64,000 nt of DNA from Syntrophales bacterium (GCA_035363115.1 DAOSEM010000002.1:372001-436000), one strand, 5' to 3'; positions 43,305 to 52,610 are shown, numbered from the stretch's first letter. A program made the numbers and translations. The notes: generated by a model not told the origin, from the letters alone.

Positions 43305-44210
43305 ATGATGAAAAAGGTATTGAGAGTCGTCATCTTTCTGTTTGCGATTGTCGTTGGCGGACAATTGCTGTTTACAGGGATCTCGTCCGCGGCGGAATCG
43401 GGAAGCGCAGGACCGGATAAACTCGTCCAGAGCGGAGCAATTCTGACTGTCGCTGAGTCCAAGAGGCTGATCGGTAAGGCTGTAGCTCAGATGCCGGTCG
43501 TCAAGAACGCCCTTGCAAAAGGCATGATCATCATCATCAAGGGGACAACCAATGCCTACGTGGCAGAGGAGATCAGCGGGAAAAAGGCCGATCATGCAGC
43601 GTTTGTGACGGGAAGAATCGAGCCCGAGAAAGGAGCCAAATACCTGCCCAAGGCAAAACCTGTCAACCACCTGATTCTGGAAAAAGGCAAGGTTCTTGAT
43701 ATCCCGCTTGGTGAGGCAGCGAAGAAGCTGAAAGCAGGTGACGTCGTCATCAAAGGGGCGAATGCCTTAGACTACAAGAACAAGGTAGCGGCAGTCAATA
43801 TCCTCGATCCCTCCGGAGGAACAACAGGGATCACCATGCCCTTCATCGTGGCACGCAAGGCCCACCTCGTCATTCCGATCGGACTCGAGAAACTGGTTGC
43901 CGGGGATGTTGTGGACATGACGTTGAAGATGCGTGAGCCAATGGAATCGTTATCCCCCTCATCCGGCCGTCCATCGTCGGTGTTCCCCGGTTATGTCATT
44001 CCCTCGATGTGGCTCCTCACTGGAGAAATTGTGACAGAACTGGAGGCTATCAACATGCTGACAGGGGCAACCGTTTTCCAGGCCAGCGCTGGCGGTGTCA
44101 GTGGTGCGGAAGGCAGTGTATGGCTTGTTTTCCGGGGAACCCGGGATCAAGTCAAAAAGGCTTTGGATCTGGTGAAATCCATCCAGGGTGAACCGGCATA
44201 CTCTGAATAG
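43305..44210 (+). CDS. secreted protein of unknown function
   Basis: A 301-residue protein with a clean Sec signal peptide (about 1-30, ending near ISSA-AES) and no recognisable family. The mature part alternates beta-rich segments such as GMIIIIKGTTNAYVAEEI and DVVIKGANALDYKN, with a near-C-terminal SGAEGSVWLVFRGTRDQVKKALDLV. GGGAGG is five bases before the ATG. It lies between the IclR regulator and the convergent cytochrome/flavoprotein pair in the same AT-richer block. Ligand-binding or scaffold roles are only guesses. Confidence 0.85.
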   Translation: MMKKVLRVVIFLFAIVVGGQLLFTGISSAAESGSAGPDKLVQSGAILTVAESKRLIGKAVAQMPVVKNALAKGMIIIIKGTTNAYVAEEISGKKADHAAFVTGRIEPEKGAKYLPKAKPVNHLILEKGKVLDIPLGEAAKKLKAGDVVIKGANALDYKNKVAAVNILDPSGGTTGITMPFIVARKAHLVIPIGLEKLVAGDVVDMTLKMREPMESLSPSSGRPSSVFPGYVIPSMWLLTGEIVTELEAINMLTGATVFQASAGGVSGAEGSVWLVFRGTRDQVKKALDLVKSIQGEPAYSE

Positions 44211-44227
44211 GACATGACCGCCGAACG

Positions 44228-44270
44228 GACCAGTCCTCCGGAAATGAACATCATTCCGGGGGGCTGGTCA
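44228..44270 (+). terminator. hairpin after the secreted-protein gene
   Basis: GACCAG and TCCGGAA pair with TTCCGGG and CTGGTC to give a long stem, but without a T run. It probably protects or ends the transcript. The rest of 44211-44577 contains only IS-like repeats. Confidence 0.5.
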
Positions 44271-44480
44271 TCACAGAGAGATTTATACAGATTAACGAAA
44301 CAAATCAGAAAAACCGGCCGCCATGGCGGGAAGGGAGACGTCGGCATCCGTTAAGTCGTCTCGCTGGTCCGGGAGCGAGACCGCGAGCACGAGTGTCAAA
44401 CTTGTCAGGAAGGGATTTGTCGTGAGCGATGAAGCAAAGAGAAGGGCTTTCCGGGGACTCTTTGTTGTCAACTTGTCAAT

Positions 44481-44526
44481 CGGCATTGAAAATTGACCCA
44501 CCATCGGCATGCAATTTTGACCTACC
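44481..44526. repeat. tandem direct repeats resembling IS21-family ends
   Basis: Two 22-base copies, CGGCATTGAAAATTGACCCA (44481) and CGGCATGCAATTTTGACCTA (44505), each ending CC, lie two bases apart. IS21-type ends carry such internal repeats with TTGACCC motifs (recalled). No transposase gene is here, so this is at most a remnant. Confidence 0.35.
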
Positions 44527-44577
44527 CCTTACCTGCCCCCCGAAAACGGATCCAGTTTTGTGTCAGGACATGTCAAC

Positions 44578-44955
44578 TCACGGCGTTTCAAAGTTGAATT
44601 GGTGACATGATAAGCATTGGTTTTCCGATCCTTTGTGGGCATGATGGCAGTTATCGCAGGATAGATTTCCCATGTGGGAAGCGTGAGGATTCGGTTCCGT
44701 CTTGAGCGTCTTTTCTGCAATCCTGGCATAGGATCCATGGCAGCCCAGACAGACGGGGGTCGAAACGGCGGCCTTTGGAGGGTCTTCCTTGTGACAGGCG
44801 GAGCACGCTATCCCTTTTGCCTGGTGTCTGTCCGCCAAAAACTTCTTCCCATCTTCTCCGCTGACATCCGGTCTCAGCACTACGGTGAGGAACAGAAAGA
44901 GGAGCGTGCCCAATACAATGAGGCTCCTCTTCGATAACGAATAATGCCTGATCAT
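44578..44955 (-). CDS. tetrahaem cytochrome c (split flavocytochrome c subunit)
   Basis: A 125-residue exported cytochrome. A signal/anchor segment (about 10-28) precedes four CxxCH motifs at C51-H55, C69-H73, C100-H104 and C114-H118, with extra histidines for the distal ligands. This fits the haem domain of Shewanella-type flavocytochrome c3, here a separate protein. Start 44955 is set by GGGAGG six bases upstream. It lies 81 bases downstream of the flavoprotein gene on the same strand, so electrons from the quinone pool would pass through it to that flavoprotein. Confidence 0.92.
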   Translation of the reverse strand: MIRHYSLSKRSLIVLGTLLFLFLTVVLRPDVSGEDGKKFLADRHQAKGIACSACHKEDPPKAAVSTPVCLGCHGSYARIAEKTLKTEPNPHASHMGNLSCDNCHHAHKGSENQCLSCHQFNFETP

Positions 44956-44978
44956 GATCTTCCTCCCATTGATCATGA

Positions 44979-45017
44979 AACCGGGAGCACTGCACCATGT
45001 GCAGTCGGCTCCCGGTT
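44979..45017 (-). terminator. long hairpin between flavoprotein and cytochrome genes
   Basis: AACCGGGAGC pairs with GCTCCCGGTT, with an inner CTGCA/TGCAG stem. No T run follows, so it is more likely an mRNA stability or processing element setting unequal expression of the two subunits than a true terminator. Confidence 0.6.
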
Positions 45018-45036
45018 AATCATCATCGGCGGTTTT

Positions 45037-46662
45037 CTACTTCCACGGTTTTTCCGCGGAAGCGTTCTTCCCGGCGATCCTTCCGTAGACGACACATTCG
45101 CCGATGTTTCCCGCTCCCTGGTAAATGATGCCCCACATTGAGCCAAATTCACCGGCGCCATAAAGCCGTGGGATCGGTTTTTCAAAGGCATCGAGCACTT
45201 GGGCCTTTGTGTTGCGCCTTGGTCCTCCCTGGGTGTTCAGGAGGGATGGGTACAGAGCGACCGCATAGAATGGCGGCTGATCGATTGGCGCTGACCAAAG
45301 CGCCGTGGCGAGTTCCTTGTAGGCCGGGCTGGATGGATCACCGGAGCGCATCGGCCGGTGGAAGAGCGTATCATTGCCCTTTGCCACATCCTCGTTCCAT
45401 TGGGCCACCGTCTTCTCCAGAGTAGCCTGATCCATGGATTTGATCTTACTGGCCAGTTCAACAACGGTGTTCCCCTTGAGAATCCAGCCTTTCTCAACTT
45501 CTGCGCTGTTGTCACGGCTCCACTTGTGTTGACGGCCCGCATAGCCCATTCCCGCCAGGGCCGTAATCGGACCAGCCTTTCGTGCGGTTTCGTCGAAGAT
45601 GGCGTAGCAGGGGATCCGGGGATATTCCAGGGCATGGGTATCGAAGTAATCGACGGCCAATAGTCCCGCATGCATTTCCACCGCCTTTTCGTTGACGAAG
45701 CGTTTCCCATGCTTGTCAACCAGGATGTGCCGTGCCGTCGTGGGAGCCCACGTAAAGGCGGCATCGATTTCGGGTGTCTTGATGCCCAGTGGACAGGAGA
45801 CGCCATTCATGTGCCAGAGTCCGGCGCCGACCTTCTGGGCCATGCGGATGCCGTCGCCTGTGTTGCCAGGGCTGCCGAGAGCGTAAATGGGATAACCCTT
45901 CACGAAGTTCTTCAGATCCCGCTCGTTGAACTCATAGCCGCCGGTGGTCAGGATGACGGCTCGCCTTGCCCGGATCGAAAACGGCTTGCCCTTTGTTTTT
46001 GCAATCACGCCGATGACTTCCCCGGAGGCGTTCGTTACCAGTTCCTGAGCCGGTGTCTCCATCATGACGGGGATCTTCCTCTTTTCCTCTACGGCATAGG
46101 TCAGAAGTTTCCAGAGATTCAGGGAACTTCCCTGAAGGCCTTTGCCCTCTCCCTTGACGTGATACTTGTTCATGGACTTTGCGCCGGGAACCTTGGGGAA
46201 TCCGGCTCCACCGTAGACCATGACATCTGTTCCTTCCTTGAGCGACTTCAGCCATTCCACGTTCTTGATGGATTCATTTGCGTATATCCTCACCAGATCC
46301 TTATCCAGGTCGGAGTGGGAAAATTCATAGAGACCGGTGATGTATGTGTAGGCATCCTCGGCATTTGTCGGGCACAGGACGCCACCCCCTGACACCCCCG
46401 TGTTTCCGCCGCTGAAATTCATTTTTTCAAGAATCAACACTTTTGCTCCCGCATCATGGGCTTCAATGGCTGCACAGGCGCCTGCGCCTCCGTAGCCGAT
46501 GATGACGACATCCGCTTCCTTGTTCCATTTCTTCGGGATCTTTGCTTTGGCCTGAACTTCCGCAGTCCCAAGTCCCATGGCTGCAACCGTCGCTGCTCCG
46601 GCGATGCCCCCCTTGATGAAATCCCGTCTGTTGAAGCCGTCCCTGGAGTCTTTTCCACTCAT
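45037..46662 (-). CDS. Tat-exported FAD flavoprotein, fumarate-reductase/flavocytochrome c type
   Basis: A 541-residue periplasmic flavoprotein. The Tat signal is FNRRDFIKGG (10-19). The FAD motif DVVIIGYGGAGACAAIEA lies at 51-68, GGNTGVSGGG follows, and the end is LYGAGEFGSMWGIIYQGAGN. The usual HHTMGG substrate motif is NTQGG here, so the substrate His is replaced and the substrate is probably not fumarate. AGGAGG precedes the ATG. It pairs with the tetrahaem cytochrome just downstream. Candidate roles are reduction of an unsaturated acid or a steroid-type dehydrogenase; not decided by the sequence. Confidence 0.92.
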   Translation of the reverse strand: MSGKDSRDGFNRRDFIKGGIAGAATVAAMGLGTAEVQAKAKIPKKWNKEADVVIIGYGGAGACAAIEAHDAGAKVLILEKMNFSGGNTGVSGGGVLCPTNAEDAYTYITGLYEFSHSDLDKDLVRIYANESIKNVEWLKSLKEGTDVMVYGGAGFPKVPGAKSMNKYHVKGEGKGLQGSSLNLWKLLTYAVEEKRKIPVMMETPAQELVTNASGEVIGVIAKTKGKPFSIRARRAVILTTGGYEFNERDLKNFVKGYPIYALGSPGNTGDGIRMAQKVGAGLWHMNGVSCPLGIKTPEIDAAFTWAPTTARHILVDKHGKRFVNEKAVEMHAGLLAVDYFDTHALEYPRIPCYAIFDETARKAGPITALAGMGYAGRQHKWSRDNSAEVEKGWILKGNTVVELASKIKSMDQATLEKTVAQWNEDVAKGNDTLFHRPMRSGDPSSPAYKELATALWSAPIDQPPFYAVALYPSLLNTQGGPRRNTKAQVLDAFEKPIPRLYGAGEFGSMWGIIYQGAGNIGECVVYGRIAGKNASAEKPWK

Positions 46663-47126
46663 GTCAGAACCTCCTAAACGCTGCTTGAACTGTGAGAATA
46701 TGTTTCCGGATACCGAGGCATCCGCCCTCTTCAAGGTTCGTGCAGGTTTTGTCTTTATGGCATTCATCGGATTCTGCGGGGAACTGTTGAGACAGCGGGG
46801 AAATGGATCCGATTCCAAAAGGATTGTCTAATTGAGATGTTACTGTAAAGAGGAGTGTTAATAGTGTCAATGGTAAAATTATGCCTTATGGGTATAGGAC
46901 AAAATGGAAGAAGGTTATAAGTGTCAATCCCGAAAAACGGTGTCATAATTCTTATCTGTCGTTTAAAGCAATGTAGTTTCAGACTTATAAAGGAAAACGT
47001 AGATGAGTATCATGAATGAAGGAATACATGCTATTTCTCCATTGACATTTCTTTTCTTATAGTTCAATATAATATCTAAAGAATCGATAGCATTTTCCAT
47101 TATGTTCTATAAGAAGAATACTTTTA

Positions 47127-47161
47127 AACCCCGTGAATCCAATGATTGCGGGGTTTTTTTA
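47127..47161 (+). terminator. intrinsic terminator upstream of the CoA-transferase
   Basis: AACCCCG pairs with CGGGGTT around 15 bases and is followed by TTTTTTT. No gene ends upstream on this strand, so it may attenuate CoA-transferase transcripts or be a leftover of a lost gene. The 46663-47261 gap is otherwise AT-rich regulatory DNA. Confidence 0.65.
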
Positions 47162-47174
47162 TTAATTCATATGG

Positions 47175-47201
47175 CAAATGTAAACCATGACAGGACATTT
47201 G
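47175..47201. promoter_or_regulatory. candidate operator (inverted repeat)
   Basis: CAAATGT and ACATTTG are perfect 7-bp arms separated by 13 bases, in the divergent promoter region between flavoprotein and CoA-transferase. The size fits a dimeric regulator; the island IclR protein is a candidate binder (inference). Confidence 0.4.
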
Positions 47202-47221
47202 TGGTTAAATGATAATGAAAA

Positions 47222-47241
47222 CTCTGGGAAAATACCCAGAG
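47222..47241 (+). promoter_or_regulatory. hairpin/operator just upstream of the CoA-transferase RBS
   Basis: CTCTGGG and CCCAGAG are perfect arms around AAAATA, immediately before AAAGGAGA. It may be an mRNA hairpin or a second operator. Confidence 0.45.
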
Positions 47242-47261
47242 AATGAAAGGAGATTGTCATT

Positions 47262-48551
47262 ATGAGTTGGCAGGAAACGTATAACCGGAAACTATTGTCG
47301 GTAGAAGAAGCAGCAGCAAAAATTGAATCAGGAGACAGGGTATTTTTAGGTGTAATGTCCTCAGCGCCTATTCAATTGATTGAAACCCTCGCGGATCGGG
47401 TGAACGAACTGAACGATGTTCATATCGTTTCTGGACTGATCTTGCATCCTTTCAAAATATTGCAGTCACCTGAATTCATTGGACGCATCAACTTTTATAC
47501 ATTTTTTGCCGGGCCTTTCGAAAGGGCCTTTTTTAAAGTAGGAAATGTAAGCATCAACTCCGTCCATTTTTCCAAGGGCTACATCGCTGTAAACGATGTC
47601 TACAAGACAAATACACTCATGACGGATGTATCTGTCCCGGATAAGGATGGATATATGCATTATGGACCCATGGGCGTCTGTATCAATGGTTCAGCAGCGA
47701 AGACAGCCAAAAAGATTATTGTCCAGGTAAACAAACATCAACCGCATGTTAGAGGGGTTGAACATAAAATTCATGTAAGTGAAGTCGATTATATCTGCGA
47801 ATATGACCATCCACTTCCACAGCTGGTCCAGGAAAAACCGACGGAGATAGACAACAAGATTGCTGATTTTGTGATTCCGCACATTCCAGATGGGGCGACC
47901 ATTCAACTCGGTTTGGGCTCACTGTCCAATGCCATTGGTTACCGACTTGCCGAGAAGAAAAACCTTTCTGCTCATACGGAGATGTTTACGGATTCAATGG
48001 TAACCTTGGCGAAGCAGGGTGTTATGAATGGTAAGCTGGTTGCTGGCTTTGCTGTGGGAAGTCAGGAACTATACGACTTTATCGGGACAGGGAAAGTGGA
48101 ACTCAAGCCCATCAGGATTACAAATGACCCGCGGGAAATCGCCAAGTGCGATCATATGATGTCGATTAATGTGACGTTAATGATGGATCTGACGGGTCAA
48201 GCCTGTTCTGAATCAATCGGTTTCCAGCAATATAGCGGGACAGGGGGGCAGGCTGATTTTGTGAGAGGAGCCGCATTTTCAAAAGGCGGGAAAAGTTTCC
48301 TTTGTCTACCTTCGACCTACAGGACAAAGGATGGCCAAACTAAGTCTACGATAACAGCAGCGTTTCCTCCGGGGTCTGTTGTGACGACTCCGAGATCGGA
48401 TACCATGTATGTCGTGACCGAACATGGCATCGCAGATCTCTTCTGTCAGCCCATCTGCGAAAGGGTAAACCGTTTGATCGGTATTGCTCATCCGGATTTT
48501 CGCGATTCACTACGCAAAGAGGCCATTGCGGCAGGATTAATTCGGTCATAA
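47262..48551 (+). CDS. acetyl-CoA hydrolase/transferase family, 4-hydroxybutyrate/butyrate CoA-transferase type
   Basis: A 429-residue family I CoA-transferase. The catalytic Glu240 lies in HTEMFTDSM, and the CoA-binding GTGGQADFVRGA is near residue 329. Both Pfam halves (AcetylCoA_hydro N and C) are present. AAAGGAGA precedes the ATG. The gene is clearly AT-richer than the core genes and lies downstream of candidate operators. It would move CoA between acetyl-CoA and a short-chain hydroxy- or fatty acid. Its specificity (4-hydroxybutyrate or butyrate) is inferred. Confidence 0.92.
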   Translation: MSWQETYNRKLLSVEEAAAKIESGDRVFLGVMSSAPIQLIETLADRVNELNDVHIVSGLILHPFKILQSPEFIGRINFYTFFAGPFERAFFKVGNVSINSVHFSKGYIAVNDVYKTNTLMTDVSVPDKDGYMHYGPMGVCINGSAAKTAKKIIVQVNKHQPHVRGVEHKIHVSEVDYICEYDHPLPQLVQEKPTEIDNKIADFVIPHIPDGATIQLGLGSLSNAIGYRLAEKKNLSAHTEMFTDSMVTLAKQGVMNGKLVAGFAVGSQELYDFIGTGKVELKPIRITNDPREIAKCDHMMSINVTLMMDLTGQACSESIGFQQYSGTGGQADFVRGAAFSKGGKSFLCLPSTYRTKDGQTKSTITAAFPPGSVVTTPRSDTMYVVTEHGIADLFCQPICERVNRLIGIAHPDFRDSLRKEAIAAGLIRS

Positions 48552-48718
48552 CAACCCACTTGTGGGTTTCACGCCGCCTGATCGTTGAAAAGGATGCCCT
48601 TATGACCATTCATGAGTCGAGAAAAGAACGATGATGCTCCCCGATCATTGGACAGGGGAATAGGGTGCGTGATAGCCTGCCGAATCCGGAAGGTGGAGCG
48701 GCATGGCTTCAGGATTGA

Positions 48719-49060
48719 TGGCAGGGAGCGTGTGCAGCCGGACAGGAGGGGAGAATCGTTGGCGGACTGGTTGAGATCTGGATGGAAGAAACAGAGGTTG
48801 ATCTAAGGCATCTGGCGGTTTCCTCCGATGCCCGGGGAAAATGGATCGGCCGAAGCCTCGTTATGGAACTGTTCTGCATTGCAGTAGCGCAGGATTGTTG
48901 TCGTATCCGCACCACTGCCCGGAGCTCATCCTTTGTTTTTCTTCAGGACCTCGGTTTTCGATCTGCGGGGGGCGAAGCGCCGCCGCACCCGTCATTCCCG
49001 AAGCATGGCATCACCTTTCCTCTCATGGAAAGGGATGTTCCCGATAACCCTGAGACATAA
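48719..49060 (+). pseudogene. GNAT acetyltransferase fragment
   Basis: The frame from 48719 reads GRIVGGLVEIW, then EVDLRHLAVSSDARGKWIGR and the ending GFRSAGGEAPPHPSFPKHGI, a GNAT pattern. A TGA at 48716-48718 cuts off the N-terminal part, and upstream bases do not supply a start. It is best read as a 5'-truncated remnant at the far side of the AT-rich block. Confidence 0.6.
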
Positions 49061-49066
49061 CTTCTC

Positions 49067-51313
49067 ATGACGTCTATGGCTTCCGATCATCTAACCGACC
49101 TCCAGGGGCAAATTGAAAGAATCACCTTCACCAGCGAGGAGACGGGTTATACCGTCGCCAGGATCAGGGTCTACGGCCGTCGGGAACTGGTGACCATCAT
49201 TGGAAACATCGTCAATCCCACCCCCGGCGAGATCATCAAGATGAAAGGGGAATGGGGGAGCCACCCGAAGTACGGAGAACAGTTCAAGATTGTCTTCTGC
49301 CAGACAACCACTCCCGCCAGTGTTCATGGAATCGAGAAGTACCTCGGATCCGGGCTCATCAAGGGCATTGGTCCGGTCATGGCGAAGCGGATCGTGAAGA
49401 TGTTCAGGGAAAAGACCCTGGAGGTCATTGAAAACGAAATCGATAAACTTGCCGATGTGGAAGGCATCGGCAGGAAGCGCATTGGCATGATCCGGAAAGC
49501 ATGGGAGGAGCAGAAGGAAATCCGTGCAGTTATGATCTTCCTTCAATCCCATGGTGTCAGTTCCGGCTATGCCGCCAGGATCTTCAAGCAATACGGAAAT
49601 GACGCCATCAAGGTCGTACAGGAGAATCCCTACCGCCTGGCCACGGATATCTTCGGCATTGGTTTCCTAACGGCCGACAAGATTGCGGAAAAACTGGGCT
49701 TCGCCAGGGACTCGGACCTGAGGGCCGCCGCGGGCATTCTCTACGTTCTCCATGAGCTGACCGATGAAGGCCATGTCTTTTATCCCTGTGAGCTCTTGAT
49801 CGAGAAATGCAGGGAGATGCTGGATATCGACCGGGAGATCATCACCAGGGCGATCGGGAAGGCAGCCTTCGAGAAGCAGATTGTCATCGAAGACATGTAC
49901 GACAGCCTCACCGAATCCAGGGAAAACACCAAGGCGGTCTATCTGGCCGCATACCACCTTGCGGAAAGCAATCTGGCCGCCCGGCTCAAAGCCCTGGTGT
50001 CCGCTCCCCAGGCTATCCGGAAGATCGATGCCGATAAAGCCATCCTGTGGGTCCAGGAAAAGCTCTCCATCACCCTTGCCGACAGGCAGGTGGAGGCAAT
50101 ACGGTGTGCCGCAGAGAACAAGGTCATGGTCATCACCGGCGGTCCTGGAACCGGGAAGACGACCATCATCAACGCCATCCTGAAAATCTTCTCGGCCATC
50201 AGGACAAGGATCATGCTGGCCGCTCCTACCGGGAGAGCCGCAAAACGCATGACCGAGGCAACCGGGCATGAAGCCAGGACCATTCATCGGATGCTTGAAT
50301 TCAACATGCGGAAGGGTGGTTTTCAGAAGAACGAAGAATCGCCTCTGGATTGCGACCTGCTGATTGTTGACGAGGCATCCATGATCGACACCCTGCTGAT
50401 GCACCACCTTCTCAAGGCGATTCTCGTCAAAGCCACGTTTATCATGGTCGGTGACGGCAACCAGCTTCCCTCCGTCGGTGCCGGCAGCGTTCTCATGGAC
50501 ATCATCGATTCCGGCATTGCCCCGGTCGTCCATTTGAATGAGATCTTCCGGCAGGCCAGGGAAAGCTCCATCATTGTCAACGCCCACAAGATCAATGAAG
50601 GCAGCATGCCAAACCTGAAGGCCAGCCCGGATAAGGTGGACGATTTCTACTTCATTGAGCAGGAGGACCCTGAGAAGGCGCTCGAAACGATCCTCAAGCT
50701 TGTTACCGAGAGGATCCCGAAGCGGTTCGGTTTCGATGCAATCAATGACATCCAGGTGCTCAGCCCCATGCATCGGGGAGTCGTCGGCGCCGGCAATCTG
50801 AATCTGGAGCTTCAGAAGGCCCTGAATCCGGGGGAGGAGGGGGTCTTTCGAGGCGGACGTCTCTTCCGGGTCAACGACAAGGTCATGCAGATCGTGAACA
50901 ATTACGACAAGGATGTCTACAATGGCGACATCGGAAGAATCGCCGCCATCGATGAGGAGTCAAAAGAGGTGACGGTGCTGATCGATGAGCGGAAGGTCGT
51001 CTATGATTATTCGGACCTTGATGAACTGGCCCATGCCTATGCCGTTTCCATCCACAAATCCCAGGGGTCCGAATACCCCGCCGTGGTGATCCCGATTCTC
51101 ACTCAGCACTATATCCTGCTGCAGCGAAACCTGCTTTACACCGGTGTGACAAGGGGGAAGAAGCTGGTTGTGATTGTCGGAACAAAAAAAGCGATGGCCA
51201 TCGCGGTGAAGAACAACAAAACGGAGAAACGCCATACCCTTTTAAGACAAAGGCTTCAAACGGAAGGCGCTTTAAAGCATTCTCCTCTACCTGATCTTTT
51301 TGATGCAATTTGA
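49067..51313 (+). CDS. recD2: RecD2-type DNA helicase
   Basis: A 748-residue SF1B 5'-3' helicase. The N-terminal domain carries helix-hairpin-helix repeats (GLIKGIGPVMAKRI, DVEGIGRKRI). Walker A GGPGTGKTT is at about 358, Walker B is LLIVDEASMID, and the C-terminal motif is AVSIHKSQGSEYPAV. RecD2 acts outside RecBCD in DNA repair. Start at 49067 or ATG 49076. Confidence 0.94.
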   Translation: MTSMASDHLTDLQGQIERITFTSEETGYTVARIRVYGRRELVTIIGNIVNPTPGEIIKMKGEWGSHPKYGEQFKIVFCQTTTPASVHGIEKYLGSGLIKGIGPVMAKRIVKMFREKTLEVIENEIDKLADVEGIGRKRIGMIRKAWEEQKEIRAVMIFLQSHGVSSGYAARIFKQYGNDAIKVVQENPYRLATDIFGIGFLTADKIAEKLGFARDSDLRAAAGILYVLHELTDEGHVFYPCELLIEKCREMLDIDREIITRAIGKAAFEKQIVIEDMYDSLTESRENTKAVYLAAYHLAESNLAARLKALVSAPQAIRKIDADKAILWVQEKLSITLADRQVEAIRCAAENKVMVITGGPGTGKTTIINAILKIFSAIRTRIMLAAPTGRAAKRMTEATGHEARTIHRMLEFNMRKGGFQKNEESPLDCDLLIVDEASMIDTLLMHHLLKAILVKATFIMVGDGNQLPSVGAGSVLMDIIDSGIAPVVHLNEIFRQARESSIIVNAHKINEGSMPNLKASPDKVDDFYFIEQEDPEKALETILKLVTERIPKRFGFDAINDIQVLSPMHRGVVGAGNLNLELQKALNPGEEGVFRGGRLFRVNDKVMQIVNNYDKDVYNGDIGRIAAIDEESKEVTVLIDERKVVYDYSDLDELAHAYAVSIHKSQGSEYPAVVIPILTQHYILLQRNLLYTGVTRGKKLVVIVGTKKAMAIAVKNNKTEKRHTLLRQRLQTEGALKHSPLPDLFDAI

Positions 51314-51643
51314 TAATCATGATCGAACTTCCTGCAATGGTTTGGCATCATGAGATCTTTTCCCGTAAAACCACAACGGGAATGACAAAAGAATGTCCAC
51401 ATAAGAGCATCTGACCGCATAACGACCTGCCTGATGTTTCCTTTGATTCCCGATCAAGAATTAACATGCTGTTATAATAAGTGCTTTTCTTTTCTGAAAT
51501 CCTTGGCACTTTTTGTGCTGTTCCCTCGTCGGTAACACAGGTGTTCCAGGTTTTTCCTGCGGGAGATCATTCCGGATCAAGATCCCGAATGGAGTGGACC
51601 CGATTGCCTGGAAAGGGAAATCAAGAGAGAAAGGAACGTTTTC

Positions 51644-52567
51644 ATGAAAGAGAAGGCCGTTATCACCTGCGCTGTCACGGGCAGCATCCACACCCCGACC
51701 ATGTCGGACTACCTCCCCATCACACCCAAACAGATCGCCGACGAGGCCGTCCGGGCCTACGAGGCAGGGGCGGCGGTGGTCCACGTCCACGCCCGGAACC
51801 CGGAGAACGGGATGCCCTCCCCGGACATCAACCTGATCAGGGAGATCATCACGAGCATCAAGAGCCGCTGCAACGCCGTCATCTGCATCACCACCGGCGG
51901 CGGCATGGGTATGACCCTGGAGCAGCGGGTCGCTCCGGTCACGCACTTCAAGCCCGAGCTGGGATCCTGCAATGCCGGGTCAATGAACTGGGGCCTCTTC
52001 CCGATGCTCCTGCGCTACAAGGAATGGAAGCATGAATGGGAGAAGATGATGCTGAACATGACGGAGGACTTCATCTTTCCCAACACCTTCAAGACACTGC
52101 GGGAATACTGCGCGTTCTTCAGCGAGAACAACACGAAGCCCGAGTTCGAGATCTACGACGCGGGCATGGTGAACAACGTGGCCTTCCTGATCCAGGCCGG
52201 CTACATCAAGCCGCCCGTCTACATCCAGTTCGTCCTGGGCATCCTTGGCGGGCTGTCCGCCAGCCCGGAGAACCTGATGTTCCTCGTGGAGCATGCGAAG
52301 CGGCACATTGGCGAGTTTGAGTTCTCCGTGTGCGTGGCCGGCCGTGCCCAGGTTCCCATCTGCACGCAGTCGCTGCTCCTGGGCGGGAACTGCCGGGTGG
52401 GTCTGGAGGACAACCTGTGGCTGGAGAAGGGCCGGATGGCGAAGAGCAACGCCGAGCAGGTGGCCAAGATGGTCCGGGTCACCAAGGAGCTCGGCATCGA
52501 GCCGGCGACCCCGGACGAGGCCCGGCAGATCTTATGTCTCAAGGGCATTGCCAACGTGAATTATTAA
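51644..52567 (+). CDS. beta-keto acid cleavage enzyme (BKACE / Kce family)
   Basis: A 307-residue TIM-barrel Zn enzyme. The Zn ligands are H47 and H49 in VVHVHARNPENG, plus E255 in RVGLEDN. ITTGGGMGMTLEQR and the conserved GSCNAGSMNWG are characteristic. The family cleaves a beta-keto acid with acetyl-CoA to acetoacetate plus an acyl-CoA. AGAAAGGAACG precedes the ATG. The 51314-51643 gap upstream shows no gene. Substrate unknown; lysine fermentation, carnitine and other variants exist. Confidence 0.93.
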   Translation: MKEKAVITCAVTGSIHTPTMSDYLPITPKQIADEAVRAYEAGAAVVHVHARNPENGMPSPDINLIREIITSIKSRCNAVICITTGGGMGMTLEQRVAPVTHFKPELGSCNAGSMNWGLFPMLLRYKEWKHEWEKMMLNMTEDFIFPNTFKTLREYCAFFSENNTKPEFEIYDAGMVNNVAFLIQAGYIKPPVYIQFVLGILGGLSASPENLMFLVEHAKRHIGEFEFSVCVAGRAQVPICTQSLLLGGNCRVGLEDNLWLEKGRMAKSNAEQVAKMVRVTKELGIEPATPDEARQILCLKGIANVNY

Positions 52568-52576
52568 GCCCTCCTT

Positions 52577-52610
52577 GGAGGAGGCCGTGTCAGATGGAGC
52601 GGCCTCCTCC
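52577..52610 (+). terminator. hairpin after the BKACE gene
   Basis: A perfect 11-bp stem, GGAGGAGGCCG with CGGCCTCCTCC, lies 9 bases after the stop. No T run, so termination may be partial. Nothing else is seen up to 52939. Confidence 0.55.

Noticed and set aside
44292..44510. A 72-codon minus-strand frame beside the IS-like repeats
   Set aside because: It reads into the repeats and has no domain.
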